A model generated the notes under the pieces. The model worked only from the letters and a program-made list of their open reading frames with translations, had not been told where the DNA came from and made no database searches. This document shows, one piece after another, positions 1 through 8,416 of a stretch of 44,124 nucleotides of DNA. Both the position numbers and the translations under genes were made by a program. Position 1 is the stretch's first letter; every line of letters begins with the position of its first letter. Source of the DNA: Candidatus Aminicenantota bacterium (lineage in GTDB: Bacteria; Acidobacteriota; Aminicenantia; UBA2199); contig CP070627.1 in assembly GCA_020355945.1 (NCBI GenBank), positions 4,395,806-4,439,929 of the forward strand, in the 5' to 3' direction.

Positions 1-690
1 AATAAAAAAAAGAAAATGGCCGTGGTTTTTGATGAATTCCAGGATATATTAAAGGTAGAAGACCCATCCGCGGCCCTGGCTGTACTGAGAAGCAAAGTTC
101 AATTTCACGGTGATATCCCCTATATATTTGCCGGGAGTGTGCGAAATCAGATGAATGAGATTTTCAATGCTCCTGGGAGCGCTTTTTTTAAGTCAGCGGT
201 TACAGTGAATGTCGGAACCCTGGATAAAAAAATATTCAGTGAATTTTTGCAAAGTAAATTTCGCCTCGAAAAGCGCATCATTTCAGAGGACTTGTTGAAG
301 AAAATATTTGAGATTAGCCAGGAGGTCCCAGGGGACGTTCAACAGTTATGCAGCGCAATATGGGAGACCACTTTACCCGGTAACAATATAACCGCTGATG
401 CTGTCCCGGCAGCCCTGGAGTTAATATACAGCCGCGAGCTAAAAGGATATGAAACAACCATGGCCCAGGTCACCGCTCAACAGCTCCGCTGCCTGTTGGG
501 CCTGACCAGGGTAGGCGGTGAATCCCCACTTTCTTCGGGATTTTTAAAAGCTTCCGGTATCACCCAACCAGCTTCTGTAAAAAAAGCCCTTAATCGCCTG
601 GAAAAATTAAGAATTATCTATAGATATAAAGGAGAATACAGATTCATCAATCCTTTTTTCAGGTCGTGGTTGATTTATAAGAATTTCTAA
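1..690 (+). CDS. AAA/archaeal-type ATPase, C-terminal part (5' end outside window)
   Basis: The frame is open to the first base (NKKKKMAVVFDEFQDI...), and the methionine at 16 lies inside the Walker B strand (VVFDEFQ), so it is not the real start. The Walker A half lies upstream of the window. After Walker B comes a sensor-1-like segment (IFAGSVRNQM), then a helical lid region. Residues from about 150 look like a winged-helix domain (QLRCLLGLTRVGG..., SVKKALNRLEKLRIIYRYKGEYRF). This layout is that of the STAND-related archaeal ATPase family (PF01637-like), whose members bind ATP and often partner with nucleases or regulators; the role here is unknown. It converges on the sensor gene that ends at 910. 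The family call is fairly firm, the function is not. Confidence 0.7.
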   Translation, partial: NKKKKMAVVFDEFQDILKVEDPSAALAVLRSKVQFHGDIPYIFAGSVRNQMNEIFNAPGSAFFKSAVTVNVGTLDKKIFSEFLQSKFRLEKRIISEDLLKKIFEISQEVPGDVQQLCSAIWETTLPGNNITADAVPAALELIYSRELKGYETTMAQVTAQQLRCLLGLTRVGGESPLSSGFLKASGITQPASVKKALNRLEKLRIIYRYKGEYRFINPFFRSWLIYKNF

Positions 691-708
691 ATTTTAACTC
701 ATTATTCT

Positions 709-797
709 ACTTTGCCTCCGCCAGCCAGGGGGGCGCTTTTTGAAAAAACTGCCCCGTGACGCATCTGGACCCCCCTGCAAAAACTTTTGATTGAAGG
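709..797 (+). repeat. Dispersed ~89-bp repeat, copy A (inverted partner at 9242-9330)
   Basis: The segment matches the reverse complement of 9242-9330 almost end to end, with an identical core at 751-775. An 8-bp perfect stem (CAGGGGGG at 726-733 with CCCCCCTG at 770-777) encloses a small T5/A5 hairpin. It lies between two convergent genes, and copy B does too, so a bidirectional terminator or REP-like role is a fair inference. The rest of the 691-909 gap holds no ORF that I can support, only a short AGGCC/GGCCT hairpin at 898-910 that overlaps the stop codon of the sensor gene. Confidence 0.8.
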
Positions 798-909
798 CTT
801 CGATACCCTTTGTGTAAACAACTTCTCAAAGATTATATAACATCCTTCATTTTGTTGCATTTACAACCGCATCGATTCAGTTAAAGAAGCCTTCAGTAGG
901 CCGAAGGCC

Positions 910-3900
910 TTATAGGTCCCCCATGCCATGGGGCTCGGAGGCCTGGTATGTGGAGGGCAATTGGTGAAATTTTTCTTTAAAACACCTGGTAAAATACCCT
1001 AAATTAGAAAAACCCACCTCAACAGCCACCTCGGAAACATTGCCAAAATTGTCTCTTAATAATTGAGCAGCCCGCTTGAGACGATAAGAACGGATAAATT
1101 CGGTGGGGGACTCCCCTGTTAAAGCCTTAACTTTCCTGAAAAGAGTGACACGGTTCAAATATAGCTTTTTACACAATGCTTCAACATGAAATTGAGGGTC
1201 TGACAAATTCTTTTCAATAATTTCCTGCAATTCCTTGATAAACTCCTGGTCCATAGAAGACACTGCAATTTCATCCGGCTGCAGCAGCATCTGCTTCTGA
1301 ATCTTTTGCTGTAACTGGTAACGCAGCTCGATCAGGTTCTTGATCCGGGTTGCCAATATTTTACTGTTGAAAGGCTTGGTAATATAATCATCAGCCCCGG
1401 TTTCCAAACCCTGGATAATACTCTCCTCCGAAGCTTTGGCGGTTAATAATATGATGGGGACATGACTGGTTCTGATATCTTTTTTTAACACCCGGCACAA
1501 TTCATACCCGTCAACCCCAGGCATCATAATATCACTGACAATCAAATCCGGGATGATCTCTTTGGCCTTATCAATCCCCTCTTTCCCGTCAGCAGCCTCT
1601 ATAACAGTATAATCCGTTGTAAGCGGCTCGCAAATGTATTTCCTGACATCAGCATGGTCTTCTACCACCAGGATCACAGGTTTTTCCCGGTCCCGGGTTT
1701 TAACTACCCCTGGTTCTTCGTTGTCTTGCTCTCCGGTTTCGCTCTCGGTTATCATATAAAGGGTTTCAATCTCTTTGTATTTTCGGGGTTGAGGTGGGGC
1801 AGCAGAGGAGTCTGTGATTTCGTTAGGATCGAGATGATCATGCCCCATGGGCAGGCGGATAACAAATTTCGTTCCTTTTCCTTCCTGGCTGTGCACATCG
1901 ATTTTTCCATGATGCAATACCACGTTCTCTCTTATTAATGCCAGTCCTATGCCCGTGCCCTTAAGCGCCTCTTGCTTCGGACCTTTTGTTTGATAAAAAC
2001 GATCGAAAATATGAGCCAATTGCTCTTTGGCAATGCCAATCCCTGTATCGCTGACCGATATGTTAACAAAACCCGGAGGTGAATTTCCTTTTTGAGGATG
2101 GTCCTGGTGTTCCTGTCGTTCAAGTTGGGCCACTGAGACAGAAACCGTTATTTTCCCACCATGAGGCGTAAACTTGAAGGCATTGATCAAAAGGTTATAC
2201 ATCACTTCTTCCATTTTCCGGGCATCAAAGTACATGCTTATTTTCTCCTCTTCCGATTGAAACTCCAGGTCCAATTTGTTTTGTTGAGCCAGCAAATGAA
2301 AAGATGACAATATGCCTTTTAAAAAAGAAACAATATCCTGACAGGCAGCTTGTAATTTCATCTTTCCACTGTCAAACCGTGACAGGTCCAATAATTGGTT
2401 GATCAAGGTAAGCAGTCGCTGTGAATTTCGCAGCATCATGCTTAGTCTCTTCTTTTGTTTTTTATCCTGGCTGTCAGAAAGCATTTGCTCCATCGGACCC
2501 ATAATCAATGTCAGGGGCGTGCGGAATTCATGGGATATGTTGGCAAAAAAACGTGATTTTACGCTGTCCATCTCTTTCAATTTATCGGATTGATCTTTTA
2601 ACTGCATATTCTTTTCCTGGATTTCTTTGGTTCGTTCTTTTATGGTGTGTTCAAGCCTTTGTTTCTCCTGTACCAATTTGTGCGAACGCCACTTAACCAC
2701 CAGGAACATCAACAGCAAAAAAATAATTCCATAAATTAAAAATGCCCACCATGTCCTGTACCAGGGAGGTAAAACCTTAAAGCGAAATACATCCTCACTC
2801 CCTATATGTTCATAAATATTTCTCGCCCGCACCCGGAATGAATATATCCCGGGATCGAGATTGGTGTAATTCCTTTTGGTATCTTTATTCCAGGCAGACC
2901 AACTGTCATCGTATCCTTCCAGGAAACTTTGATACTGTGTCTCGGTTTCAGCCTCAAAAAAAGGCGCGGCAAACTCAAAATGAAGGTTTCGCTTCTTGTA
3001 TTCAAAGATAGGAAAGAGACCTTTGCCAGCTTTACCTGTTTTATTTTTATGACCGTCGAAAACCAGCTCTTCATTTACCAGTACTCTTCGTACCAGGGTA
3101 TGGAAATCTTGCTGGCAATTTTTTATTACTGTGGCATCGTAACGGATAAGGCCGTCAAAGCTTGCGAACCAGGTGTTTTTTCCATCGGGGTCAGGATAGA
3201 TGGCATTCACCTGGATTTCAGGGATCCTGCGGAAAGGCGTGGAATAAATTGTAAAAGAATTCCCTGTCCCGGGAACAGCCTGGTAATTCCTGGATTGGGA
3301 GTGGACCCAGATATTTTTTCCCCGGTCTTCGATGATGCGGAAGACAGGTCCGGAACCGCCGGCGAATTCATCTCCCATGGTGCGATCAGGAATAAAGACT
3401 TTCTTTTTTTCATCAAATCGAAATATTCCTGTTTCCGTGGCAAACATGACATGCCCCGCGGCCACTGCTGCATAAACCCGACCGCCTGGCAGCCCGTGCG
3501 AGGTTTCATACCAGGTCACTGCCGGGTGGTTGATATCAACCGGGAAATCCACCTTTAAAACACCCCCCGTAGAAGTGACCAACCACAGGCTCCCGTTTTT
3601 GTCTTCCGCAATGTATCGTATCTCTTGATTGACGGTTTCAAATCGGTGTTCTTCCCTCCATCGGTCTTTTTTCCGGGATAAAGCGATTAATCCTTTTTTG
3701 GTTCCACACCAGGTACGATTGGGGTATCGTTTAGATGGCAATAACACAAAAGATACGTCCCGGATAACTTTTGGCTTGATATTTTTCCTGTCATCAACCT
3801 GGAAAACGCCATCCGTGGTGGCTGCCAGGATTGAACCCTCGATCGATCGCAGGCACCAGCAGTTGCTGGAAATACCGGATACCTGGCGGAAGACTTTTGC

Positions 3901-4059
3901 ATGAGAGTAAAGCACATATAATCCCCGGGAGGTTCCCGCGTATAGGTCACCATGATGCCGGACTACTGATAGAACAATTCCAGGTAAATCATACCGGTCA
4001 TCATAGAGATAAAAAGGGGATCCATATTCGATCCTGGATATCCCTTTATCCAGGGCCAA
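910..4059 (-). CDS. Hybrid sensor kinase/response regulator, C-terminal piece
   Basis: This 1049-residue piece has only a TTG near its 5' end and no good ribosome site, so it is probably not made alone. In order it shows the rest of the Reg_prop propeller (about 1-320), a Y_Y_Y domain (YDDSWSAWNKDTKRNYTNL), a membrane helix (WWAFLIYGIIFLLLMFLVV), a coiled coil, HisKA with the phospho-acceptor His in FFANISHEFRTPLT, HATPase with N box (NLLINAFKF), DTGIGI and GTGIGLAL, a receiver domain (VILVVEDHADVRKYI, acceptor Asp in VSDIMMPGVDG, Lys in ITKPF), and a C-terminal AraC HTH. Every catalytic motif looks intact, which suggests that the interruption is recent. The family senses a periplasmic ligand, often a glycan, and acts directly on DNA. 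It is not adjacent to any obvious target operon. Confidence 0.85.
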   Translation of the reverse strand: MALDKGISRIEYGSPFYLYDDRYDLPGIVLSVVRHHGDLYAGTSRGLYVLYSHAKVFRQVSGISSNCWCLRSIEGSILAATTDGVFQVDDRKNIKPKVIRDVSFVLLPSKRYPNRTWCGTKKGLIALSRKKDRWREEHRFETVNQEIRYIAEDKNGSLWLVTSTGGVLKVDFPVDINHPAVTWYETSHGLPGGRVYAAVAAGHVMFATETGIFRFDEKKKVFIPDRTMGDEFAGGSGPVFRIIEDRGKNIWVHSQSRNYQAVPGTGNSFTIYSTPFRRIPEIQVNAIYPDPDGKNTWFASFDGLIRYDATVIKNCQQDFHTLVRRVLVNEELVFDGHKNKTGKAGKGLFPIFEYKKRNLHFEFAAPFFEAETETQYQSFLEGYDDSWSAWNKDTKRNYTNLDPGIYSFRVRARNIYEHIGSEDVFRFKVLPPWYRTWWAFLIYGIIFLLLMFLVVKWRSHKLVQEKQRLEHTIKERTKEIQEKNMQLKDQSDKLKEMDSVKSRFFANISHEFRTPLTLIMGPMEQMLSDSQDKKQKKRLSMMLRNSQRLLTLINQLLDLSRFDSGKMKLQAACQDIVSFLKGILSSFHLLAQQNKLDLEFQSEEEKISMYFDARKMEEVMYNLLINAFKFTPHGGKITVSVSVAQLERQEHQDHPQKGNSPPGFVNISVSDTGIGIAKEQLAHIFDRFYQTKGPKQEALKGTGIGLALIRENVVLHHGKIDVHSQEGKGTKFVIRLPMGHDHLDPNEITDSSAAPPQPRKYKEIETLYMITESETGEQDNEEPGVVKTRDREKPVILVVEDHADVRKYICEPLTTDYTVIEAADGKEGIDKAKEIIPDLIVSDIMMPGVDGYELCRVLKKDIRTSHVPIILLTAKASEESIIQGLETGADDYITKPFNSKILATRIKNLIELRYQLQQKIQKQMLLQPDEIAVSSMDQEFIKELQEIIEKNLSDPQFHVEALCKKLYLNRVTLFRKVKALTGESPTEFIRSYRLKRAAQLLRDNFGNVSEVAVEVGFSNLGYFTRCFKEKFHQLPSTYQASEPHGMGDL

Positions 4060-4068
4060 CCACAGGTT

Positions 4069-5043
4069 TCACTGGATATCCTGGAAAACGTATTTTATAT
4101 TTTCATCCTGCAGACCGGAGTTTTTATCCAGGGTATATTTTAAATCTCCATGAGAGTCCATGATGACAAGGCCCCCGTGGAGAGTTGCCAGGGCAAAATC
4201 ACCGGAGGACAGCCGGATACCATGATATAATATATTTTCTTTCAAATAATCAGCCGCTTCTATAGGAAAAGGCGCTGCTGTTTTTCCATCATATAGAAAA
4301 AATCCTTTTGATCGGGTTCCTATAAGCAATTTTTGGGAATGCTTATCATTATCATATGGAACCATCATCCAGATTTTTTCCTCTGCAAAGGTTTCGCCCC
4401 CGGGGATCAACTTGAATGAATCGTTTACCAGTTGCATGAGTCCTTTTTTTTGTTGTTGAACGAAAAAATTCCCTTTACATACAAAAGAAGCCCTGAAAAG
4501 ATGGTCTGTCTTCCATACTTTTATTTCCCCTGAATTCCACCGGAAAAGGAACGTTGAGGTCCTGAAATAGATTCCCTCTTTTGTTGCATGGGTCCTCCAT
4601 ACATTGGAAAAGTTTTTTTGATTGTCATCCAAATACTTTAGCAGTGATACATATTGCAAAGATCCCTTTGCATCCGGGGCCAGGTATCCGATTTCATCTT
4701 TTCCACCGATGTAAATGGTGCCGCTTTCATCGATGGCCAGGGAACGTACGGTGTAGTTGGGTACGTAAATGACCCGCCAGGAAACACCGTCAAATTCCAA
4801 CACACCGCCATTGTTGGCCACATAGATGAACCCGTTTTTGGCCTGGGTGATGCCCCAATTTTGCGCTTGATGTTCATAATGGTCCTTATAACTGTAGTTC
4901 TTTAAATATTTGAACCCGGTCTCTTCGCAGTACAGGTTTTGGGGACTAACAAAAAACAGCCTAAAAACCAGGAATCCCAAAATAAATATGATTTTTTTTA
5001 ACGCTGCGTTGTTGTGAATTTTTTGATAGGCGCCCGTTCTCAT
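4069..5043 (-). CDS. Hybrid sensor, N-terminal propeller piece
   Basis: The start ATG (5043-5041) is preceded by a strong ribosome site (GGGAGGAAG), so this 324-residue product should be translated. It opens with a basic N-terminus and a hydrophobic stretch (IIFILGFLVFRLFFV), an export signal or anchor. Reg_prop-type repeats follow (QNWGITQAKNGFIYVANNGGVLEF; SLAIDESGTIYIGGKDEIGYL). It stops at the in-frame TGA and so lacks the rest of the propeller, the transmembrane helix and all signalling domains. If expressed it would be an exported half-propeller with no output. Confidence 0.75.
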   Translation of the reverse strand: MRTGAYQKIHNNAALKKIIFILGFLVFRLFFVSPQNLYCEETGFKYLKNYSYKDHYEHQAQNWGITQAKNGFIYVANNGGVLEFDGVSWRVIYVPNYTVRSLAIDESGTIYIGGKDEIGYLAPDAKGSLQYVSLLKYLDDNQKNFSNVWRTHATKEGIYFRTSTFLFRWNSGEIKVWKTDHLFRASFVCKGNFFVQQQKKGLMQLVNDSFKLIPGGETFAEEKIWMMVPYDNDKHSQKLLIGTRSKGFFLYDGKTAAPFPIEAADYLKENILYHGIRLSSGDFALATLHGGLVIMDSHGDLKYTLDKNSGLQDENIKYVFQDIQ

Positions 5044-5063
5044 TCTTCCTCCCGTTATTTTTT

Positions 5064-5148
5064 AGCCACGAAGTTACACAAAGGTACACGAAATAGGTTA
5101 TAAAAGAAAATTCTTTTTCTTTGTGCTTCTTTGTGTATCTTTGTGGCT
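5064..5148. repeat. Inverted repeat of AGCCAC-type element
   Basis: The left arm at 5064-5094 (AGCCACGAAGTTACACAAAG...) and the right arm at 5118-5148 (...CTTTGTGTATCTTTGTGGCT) are imperfect reverse complements with a spacer of about 23 bp. A half-copy (GGCTACAAAGGTATACAAAG and on) is at 5571-5602. It lies upstream of the sensor gene start and could form a long hairpin. I see no protein-coding content. Confidence 0.7.
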
Positions 5149-5270
5149 TTTTCATTTTCTTTCATCAAACTTTTGAATTTACCGGTTTTGTAAAATTGAG
5201 AATCATTTCTCTTTTTCCTTTCTTCTCCAACAGTATACATCAAAAGGCAACTATTTTTCAACCCCCTAAA

Positions 5271-5529
5271 CCGGACAAGCCGGAACCAAAGAGGGATTAA
5301 CCTAAATTCAGGTTGGGCTTGTCCGGGAATTACAAATTACAAGCAACAAATTACAAACAAAGGGGTGTCCTTCGGACAGGTTTTAAACGCCTTCGGCGAT
5401 GATCACACAGATACATTTTAAGCCCGGTAGGGCTGTTTGTAATTTGTAATTTTGGGATTGTGATTTGTTTGTAATTTGTATTTTGTATTTTGTAATTTTT
5501 TAAATATTGCCAGTTTCTGGCAAAATATT
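5271..5529. repeat. Nested palindromes and ACAAATT-rich repeats
   Basis: This holds CCGGACAAGCC (5271-5281) pairing perfectly with GGCTTGTCCGG (5316-5326), enclosing a smaller AACCT/AGGTT hairpin (5299-5314). It is followed by ATTACAAATTACAA-type units (5329-5358) whose reverse complements recur at 5436-5500. Three small hairpins lie in the centre (GTCCTTCGGAC, CGCCTTCGGCG, AGCCCGGTAGGGCT). A further hairpin TTGCCAG-TTT-CTGGCAA is at 5507-5523. It fills the noncoding gap 5044-5641 between the sensor and the radical SAM gene. No tRNA, CRISPR spacing or ORF is visible. Confidence 0.65.
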
Positions 5530-5641
5530 ATTCTTAAGGCACTAAACCAGCCTGAATCCACCGCCTAATTTTGGCTACAAAGGTATACAAAGGGGTACAA
5601 AGAAAAAAACCATCTTCATGAAAAGTTTTTGGGGATTTTGG

Positions 5642-6652
5642 TTATCTTTTTAAGAGCGAAAAATCACCGGTGTTATTGAAGCGATGCAATTTTTCCAATA
5701 GTTCCTGGTCGCCCTGCCGGGTAAAAGAGCCTCCTGGTACGGCCAGGCCTTCGTCATTCAAACCCACAAATAGGGAAATCTGTTTCCTTTCGGCAGCCAG
5801 GACAGCTTTTTGAACACTTTCCAGTTTCGGGGGCTGGTAATTCCCATTCCTGAATTCGGTTTCCAGGGCAGTACCCTGGGCCACATAGGTGGGATTTAAA
5901 TGCATATTGATTTCAATGTGGTATTTTCGAGAGATGGAATCCAGGTAATCAATGCCTTTAACAATATCCTCGATGGCTTCCTCTTCTGACAGTCCCGGGA
6001 CCGGTTTCAGCATAAAGTAACATTTTAGTTTATAGCCGTATTGGGCAATTTTTTTTACCATGGATTCAAAGGTCTCCATGTTTAAGCCTTTTTGGAAGTA
6101 TTGGTTTCTTATTTTGTCATCAAAAGCTTCGATCCCGATAGCCAATTCCAGGTTTGTGGGATGTTTTCCTTCCTGGAGGGCGCGGTGCAGTACTTCGAGT
6201 TCTGCCAGGTCTACGTACTCCGGCCGGGTCTCCAGTGTCAGCACAGAAATATTGGGGCAGTTCATGTTCATTTTCGCCGCGAAATAGAGAAGTGCGGTGG
6301 TGGAATATGTAACTTCATCCAGGACAGAGCCGTTATTAGAGAGAATAATTTTTCTCAGCTTCTCTTTGTGGTCCGGGGAGAGGAGAAAGTCAAAAACATG
6401 GTCCACCTGTTTCATAATGTCATCGAAGGGTACATCGAATTGAGATTCTATAGACGAAAGGTTGCATCCCAGGCACCTGGCCCAGCGGCAGGCCCGGGTA
6501 TAAAAGACCAAAAACAGGGTCAGGCCTTCGGGCGGATGCTGGAACCAATAATCCGCTGGTAACCGCGGGTTATGGGCTTGCAGGAACGAGTAGTACTTGC
6601 CACTTTCCTGGTTTATTTTGTTTAAGATTTCTGCGAATTTATCGATAACCAT
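5642..6652 (-). CDS. Radical SAM protein, Elp3/RaSEA (TIGR01210)-like
   Basis: A 336-residue protein. The cluster-binding motif near residue 54 is TRACRWARCLGC, that is C-x4-C-x2-C, one residue longer than the usual C-x3-C-x2-C. This spacing and the RWARC surroundings resemble the Elp3/archaeosine-synthase-like radical SAM group rather than MiaB or HemN. Later segments fit a radical SAM barrel: IILSNNGSVLD, LTLETRPEYVD, LELAIGIEAFDD (the GIES-like strand) and KCYFMLKPVPGLSEEEAIED. The enzyme should cleave S-adenosylmethionine; the substrate is unknown. The start ATG at 6652 has AGAGG at a suitable distance. It is divergent from the M16 peptidase gene and single on its strand. Confidence 0.75.
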   Translation of the reverse strand: MVIDKFAEILNKINQESGKYYSFLQAHNPRLPADYWFQHPPEGLTLFLVFYTRACRWARCLGCNLSSIESQFDVPFDDIMKQVDHVFDFLLSPDHKEKLRKIILSNNGSVLDEVTYSTTALLYFAAKMNMNCPNISVLTLETRPEYVDLAELEVLHRALQEGKHPTNLELAIGIEAFDDKIRNQYFQKGLNMETFESMVKKIAQYGYKLKCYFMLKPVPGLSEEEAIEDIVKGIDYLDSISRKYHIEINMHLNPTYVAQGTALETEFRNGNYQPPKLESVQKAVLAAERKQISLFVGLNDEGLAVPGGSFTRQGDQELLEKLHRFNNTGDFSLLKR

Positions 6653-6864
6653 TAAAATCGCCTCTTTCTTCCAGGGCCTTGTATTTAAATGTCTTGTTCA
6701 TCAGTCCACTTCGCCATATAAATTCTCATTTTTTTTATTTGATGTTTTATTATAACAAATCTACCGTCATTTTTTAACCCCCAGTTTTTAAAAAATGGGA
6801 AAAGAGGACGTATTTCTTTATTATTTTACTTTAAAGTCAAAAAAGGTTATACTTAAGGATAGTG
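6653..6864. promoter_or_regulatory. Divergent intergenic region, AT-rich
   Basis: About 210 bp separate the divergent radical SAM and M16 peptidase genes, so both promoters must lie here or close by. The stretch 6720-6850 is strongly AT-rich. I cannot pick a convincing -35/-10 pair by eye. AAGGA at 6855-6859 is the ribosome site for the peptidase gene. Confidence 0.4.
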
Positions 6865-8346
6865 ATGATGTTAATAAATAAGTTTTTTAGACTTTCAGCT
6901 TTGCTTCTACCATTATTTGCCTTGATAATCCCGGGAATTCAACTAAATGCAGCGATTTCCCATCAGCCTTTTGAAATACACCGATTTACCCTGAAAAACG
7001 GGCTGAAGGTTTGGTGCCAACCGCGACCGGACAGCAAATCCGTAGTTACTTATATTGTTTTCCGTGTGGGTTCCCGCTGCGAAAGCCGGGAAAATAATGG
7101 GATTTCTCATTTTATAGAGCATATGGTGTTCACCGGTACAAAGAAATGGAATGAAATTGAAGTTAAGGATATCATTCGGGGGAGGGGAGGCCGCATGAAT
7201 GGCTGGACCGCCAGGGAGGAAACCGTTTATTTTGCAGAGGTGTCTGCGGGAGATTTTGATATCGCCATGGAGTGGCTTTCTCAAATTACCTTTCATCCTA
7301 CCTTTCCTGCAGGTAAAGTAGAGAAAGAAAAAAAGGTGATTTTACAGGAGAAAGGGGAGACACATATCTGGTTGGACAATTTTAAAATTACATTTTTCGG
7401 GGGTAACCTTGATAAGGAAGTACGTGCCGCTCTTTACCCGGATTCAAGCCTCACTTTACGGGTCATCGGGGAAAAGGATTCATTGAGGAAGATTAACCGG
7501 GAAGAACTCATCGATTATTATCATAAGTATTATTTGCCGGCAAATGCCGGCCTGATCATCGTAGGGAATGTGACACCCGAAGTATGCCTGGAGAAATCAG
7601 TCAAGTATTTTGATCTTTTGTCTGAAAAACCTGCCCATCCTTTACCTCAAATACAGGAGTGGCAGGAAAGTGGTCCCTACGAAATCAATATCCAGGAGCT
7701 ATTATTGCTTAATCAGCGGTGTTGGCTAATGGTTGGCGCTCGTACTGTGGGATTGGCAAACCCGGATTATTGGGTGCTAACAGTGTTGGCAAAATTTCTT
7801 CAAAACGACCTCATTGAAGAAATACGCTATAAAAAAGGTCTGGTTTATGGTTTACGGGCGTATAATAGAACCTTCTCGGATACTGGCTATTTTGTGATAA
7901 AAACGAATTCGGAAATACCTGATAAAGAAAAAATTCTTCATACAATCAAGGCGCACCTGGAAAAAATTCGCCGCGGCGAAATAGATAAAGTAAAACTGCA
8001 GAAAGCGAAAGCTTGTTTGCTAGGGGAATGGGCGCGGTATATGGAAAATAATCTCAGCCGGGCTGATTGGTTGAGGGAGTGGATATTTGTTGTTAAGAAA
8101 TCCGGTTCTATACCGGAATACGAAGCTATAATTAAATCGGTTACTGCCGGGGATCTATCACGGGTGGTTCGGACGTATTTCACCCCGGGTCGAAGTTACA
8201 TTGCCGTCAATTTGTCTATTTTGAAACTATTTATTCTTTTCGTACTTTTTATTACAGCGATTTTAATTGTGTTATTGATTAAAATCAAAAAGAGAATCCG
8301 CGTCAAAAAAAGTGTGGATAGGTCCCGGGAAGAAAACAAAAAGTAG
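6865..8346 (+). CDS. M16-family zinc peptidase with C-terminal membrane anchor
   Basis: The frame opens with GTG ATG ATG. AAGGA at 6855-6859 favours one of the ATGs, and 6865 is chosen. The N-terminus is a signal peptide (FFRLSALLLPLFALIIPG). The inverted zinc motif HFIEH is followed, 76 residues after the last His, by the third ligand Glu in KVILQEKGE, exactly the M16 pattern. The second, inactive M16-type domain is present with IRYKKGLVYGLRAY. Near the end is a membrane helix (LFILFVLFITAILIVLLI) and then a basic tail (KIKKRIRVKKS). It is therefore predicted to be an extracytoplasmic protease held in the membrane. At about 493 residues it is slightly longer than typical processing-peptidase-like M16B proteins because of the anchor. 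The zinc-containing gene at 8417 follows closely. Confidence 0.88.
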   Translation: MMLINKFFRLSALLLPLFALIIPGIQLNAAISHQPFEIHRFTLKNGLKVWCQPRPDSKSVVTYIVFRVGSRCESRENNGISHFIEHMVFTGTKKWNEIEVKDIIRGRGGRMNGWTAREETVYFAEVSAGDFDIAMEWLSQITFHPTFPAGKVEKEKKVILQEKGETHIWLDNFKITFFGGNLDKEVRAALYPDSSLTLRVIGEKDSLRKINREELIDYYHKYYLPANAGLIIVGNVTPEVCLEKSVKYFDLLSEKPAHPLPQIQEWQESGPYEINIQELLLLNQRCWLMVGARTVGLANPDYWVLTVLAKFLQNDLIEEIRYKKGLVYGLRAYNRTFSDTGYFVIKTNSEIPDKEKILHTIKAHLEKIRRGEIDKVKLQKAKACLLGEWARYMENNLSRADWLREWIFVVKKSGSIPEYEAIIKSVTAGDLSRVVRTYFTPGRSYIAVNLSILKLFILFVLFITAILIVLLIKIKKRIRVKKSVDRSREENKK

Positions 8347-8416
8347 ACAGTCAAATTTCTTCCAATCCATTGAATTTTTTTGATATTTCTTTTAAAATAA
8401 ATCCCTGGTGTCAACA

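Larger units (their letters stand above)
910..5043 (-). pseudogene. Hybrid two-component sensor/AraC regulator split by one in-frame TGA
   Basis: Two reading frames, 5043-4069 and 4059-910, lie in the same frame and are separated only by TGA at 4071-4069. Read through, the junction is FQDIQ-stop-NLWLALDKGISRI. That is a Reg_prop propeller repeat in which the stop sits at the conserved Gly of the (D/N)-G-(N/S)-LW turn; compare EDKNGSLWLV later in the same protein. A single G-to-T change (GGA to TGA) explains it. The intact product would be about 1378 residues: signal or membrane anchor, propeller, Y_Y_Y domain, membrane helix, HisKA, HATPase, receiver, AraC HTH, which is the normal one-component hybrid sensor layout. 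TGA ends another gene here (38402-38404), so the code looks standard. A recent pseudogene, a sequencing error and readthrough are all possible. Confidence 0.75.

Noticed and set aside
2929..3558. A 209-codon frame on the + strand inside the sensor gene
   Set aside because: It is antisense to a clear Reg_prop/Y_Y_Y coding region, with no recognisable domain or ribosome site; a shadow frame.
4069..4071. Recoding of TGA as an amino acid (glycine or selenocysteine)
   Set aside because: Other genes here use TGA as a normal stop (38402-38404) and the long synthetase frames contain no internal TGA. The site matches a simple loss of a Gly codon, and no special downstream hairpin was evident.
5329..5500. 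Possible CRISPR array in the ACAAATT-rich stretch
   Set aside because: The units are short, irregular and partly inverted, with no regular spacers and no cas genes nearby.
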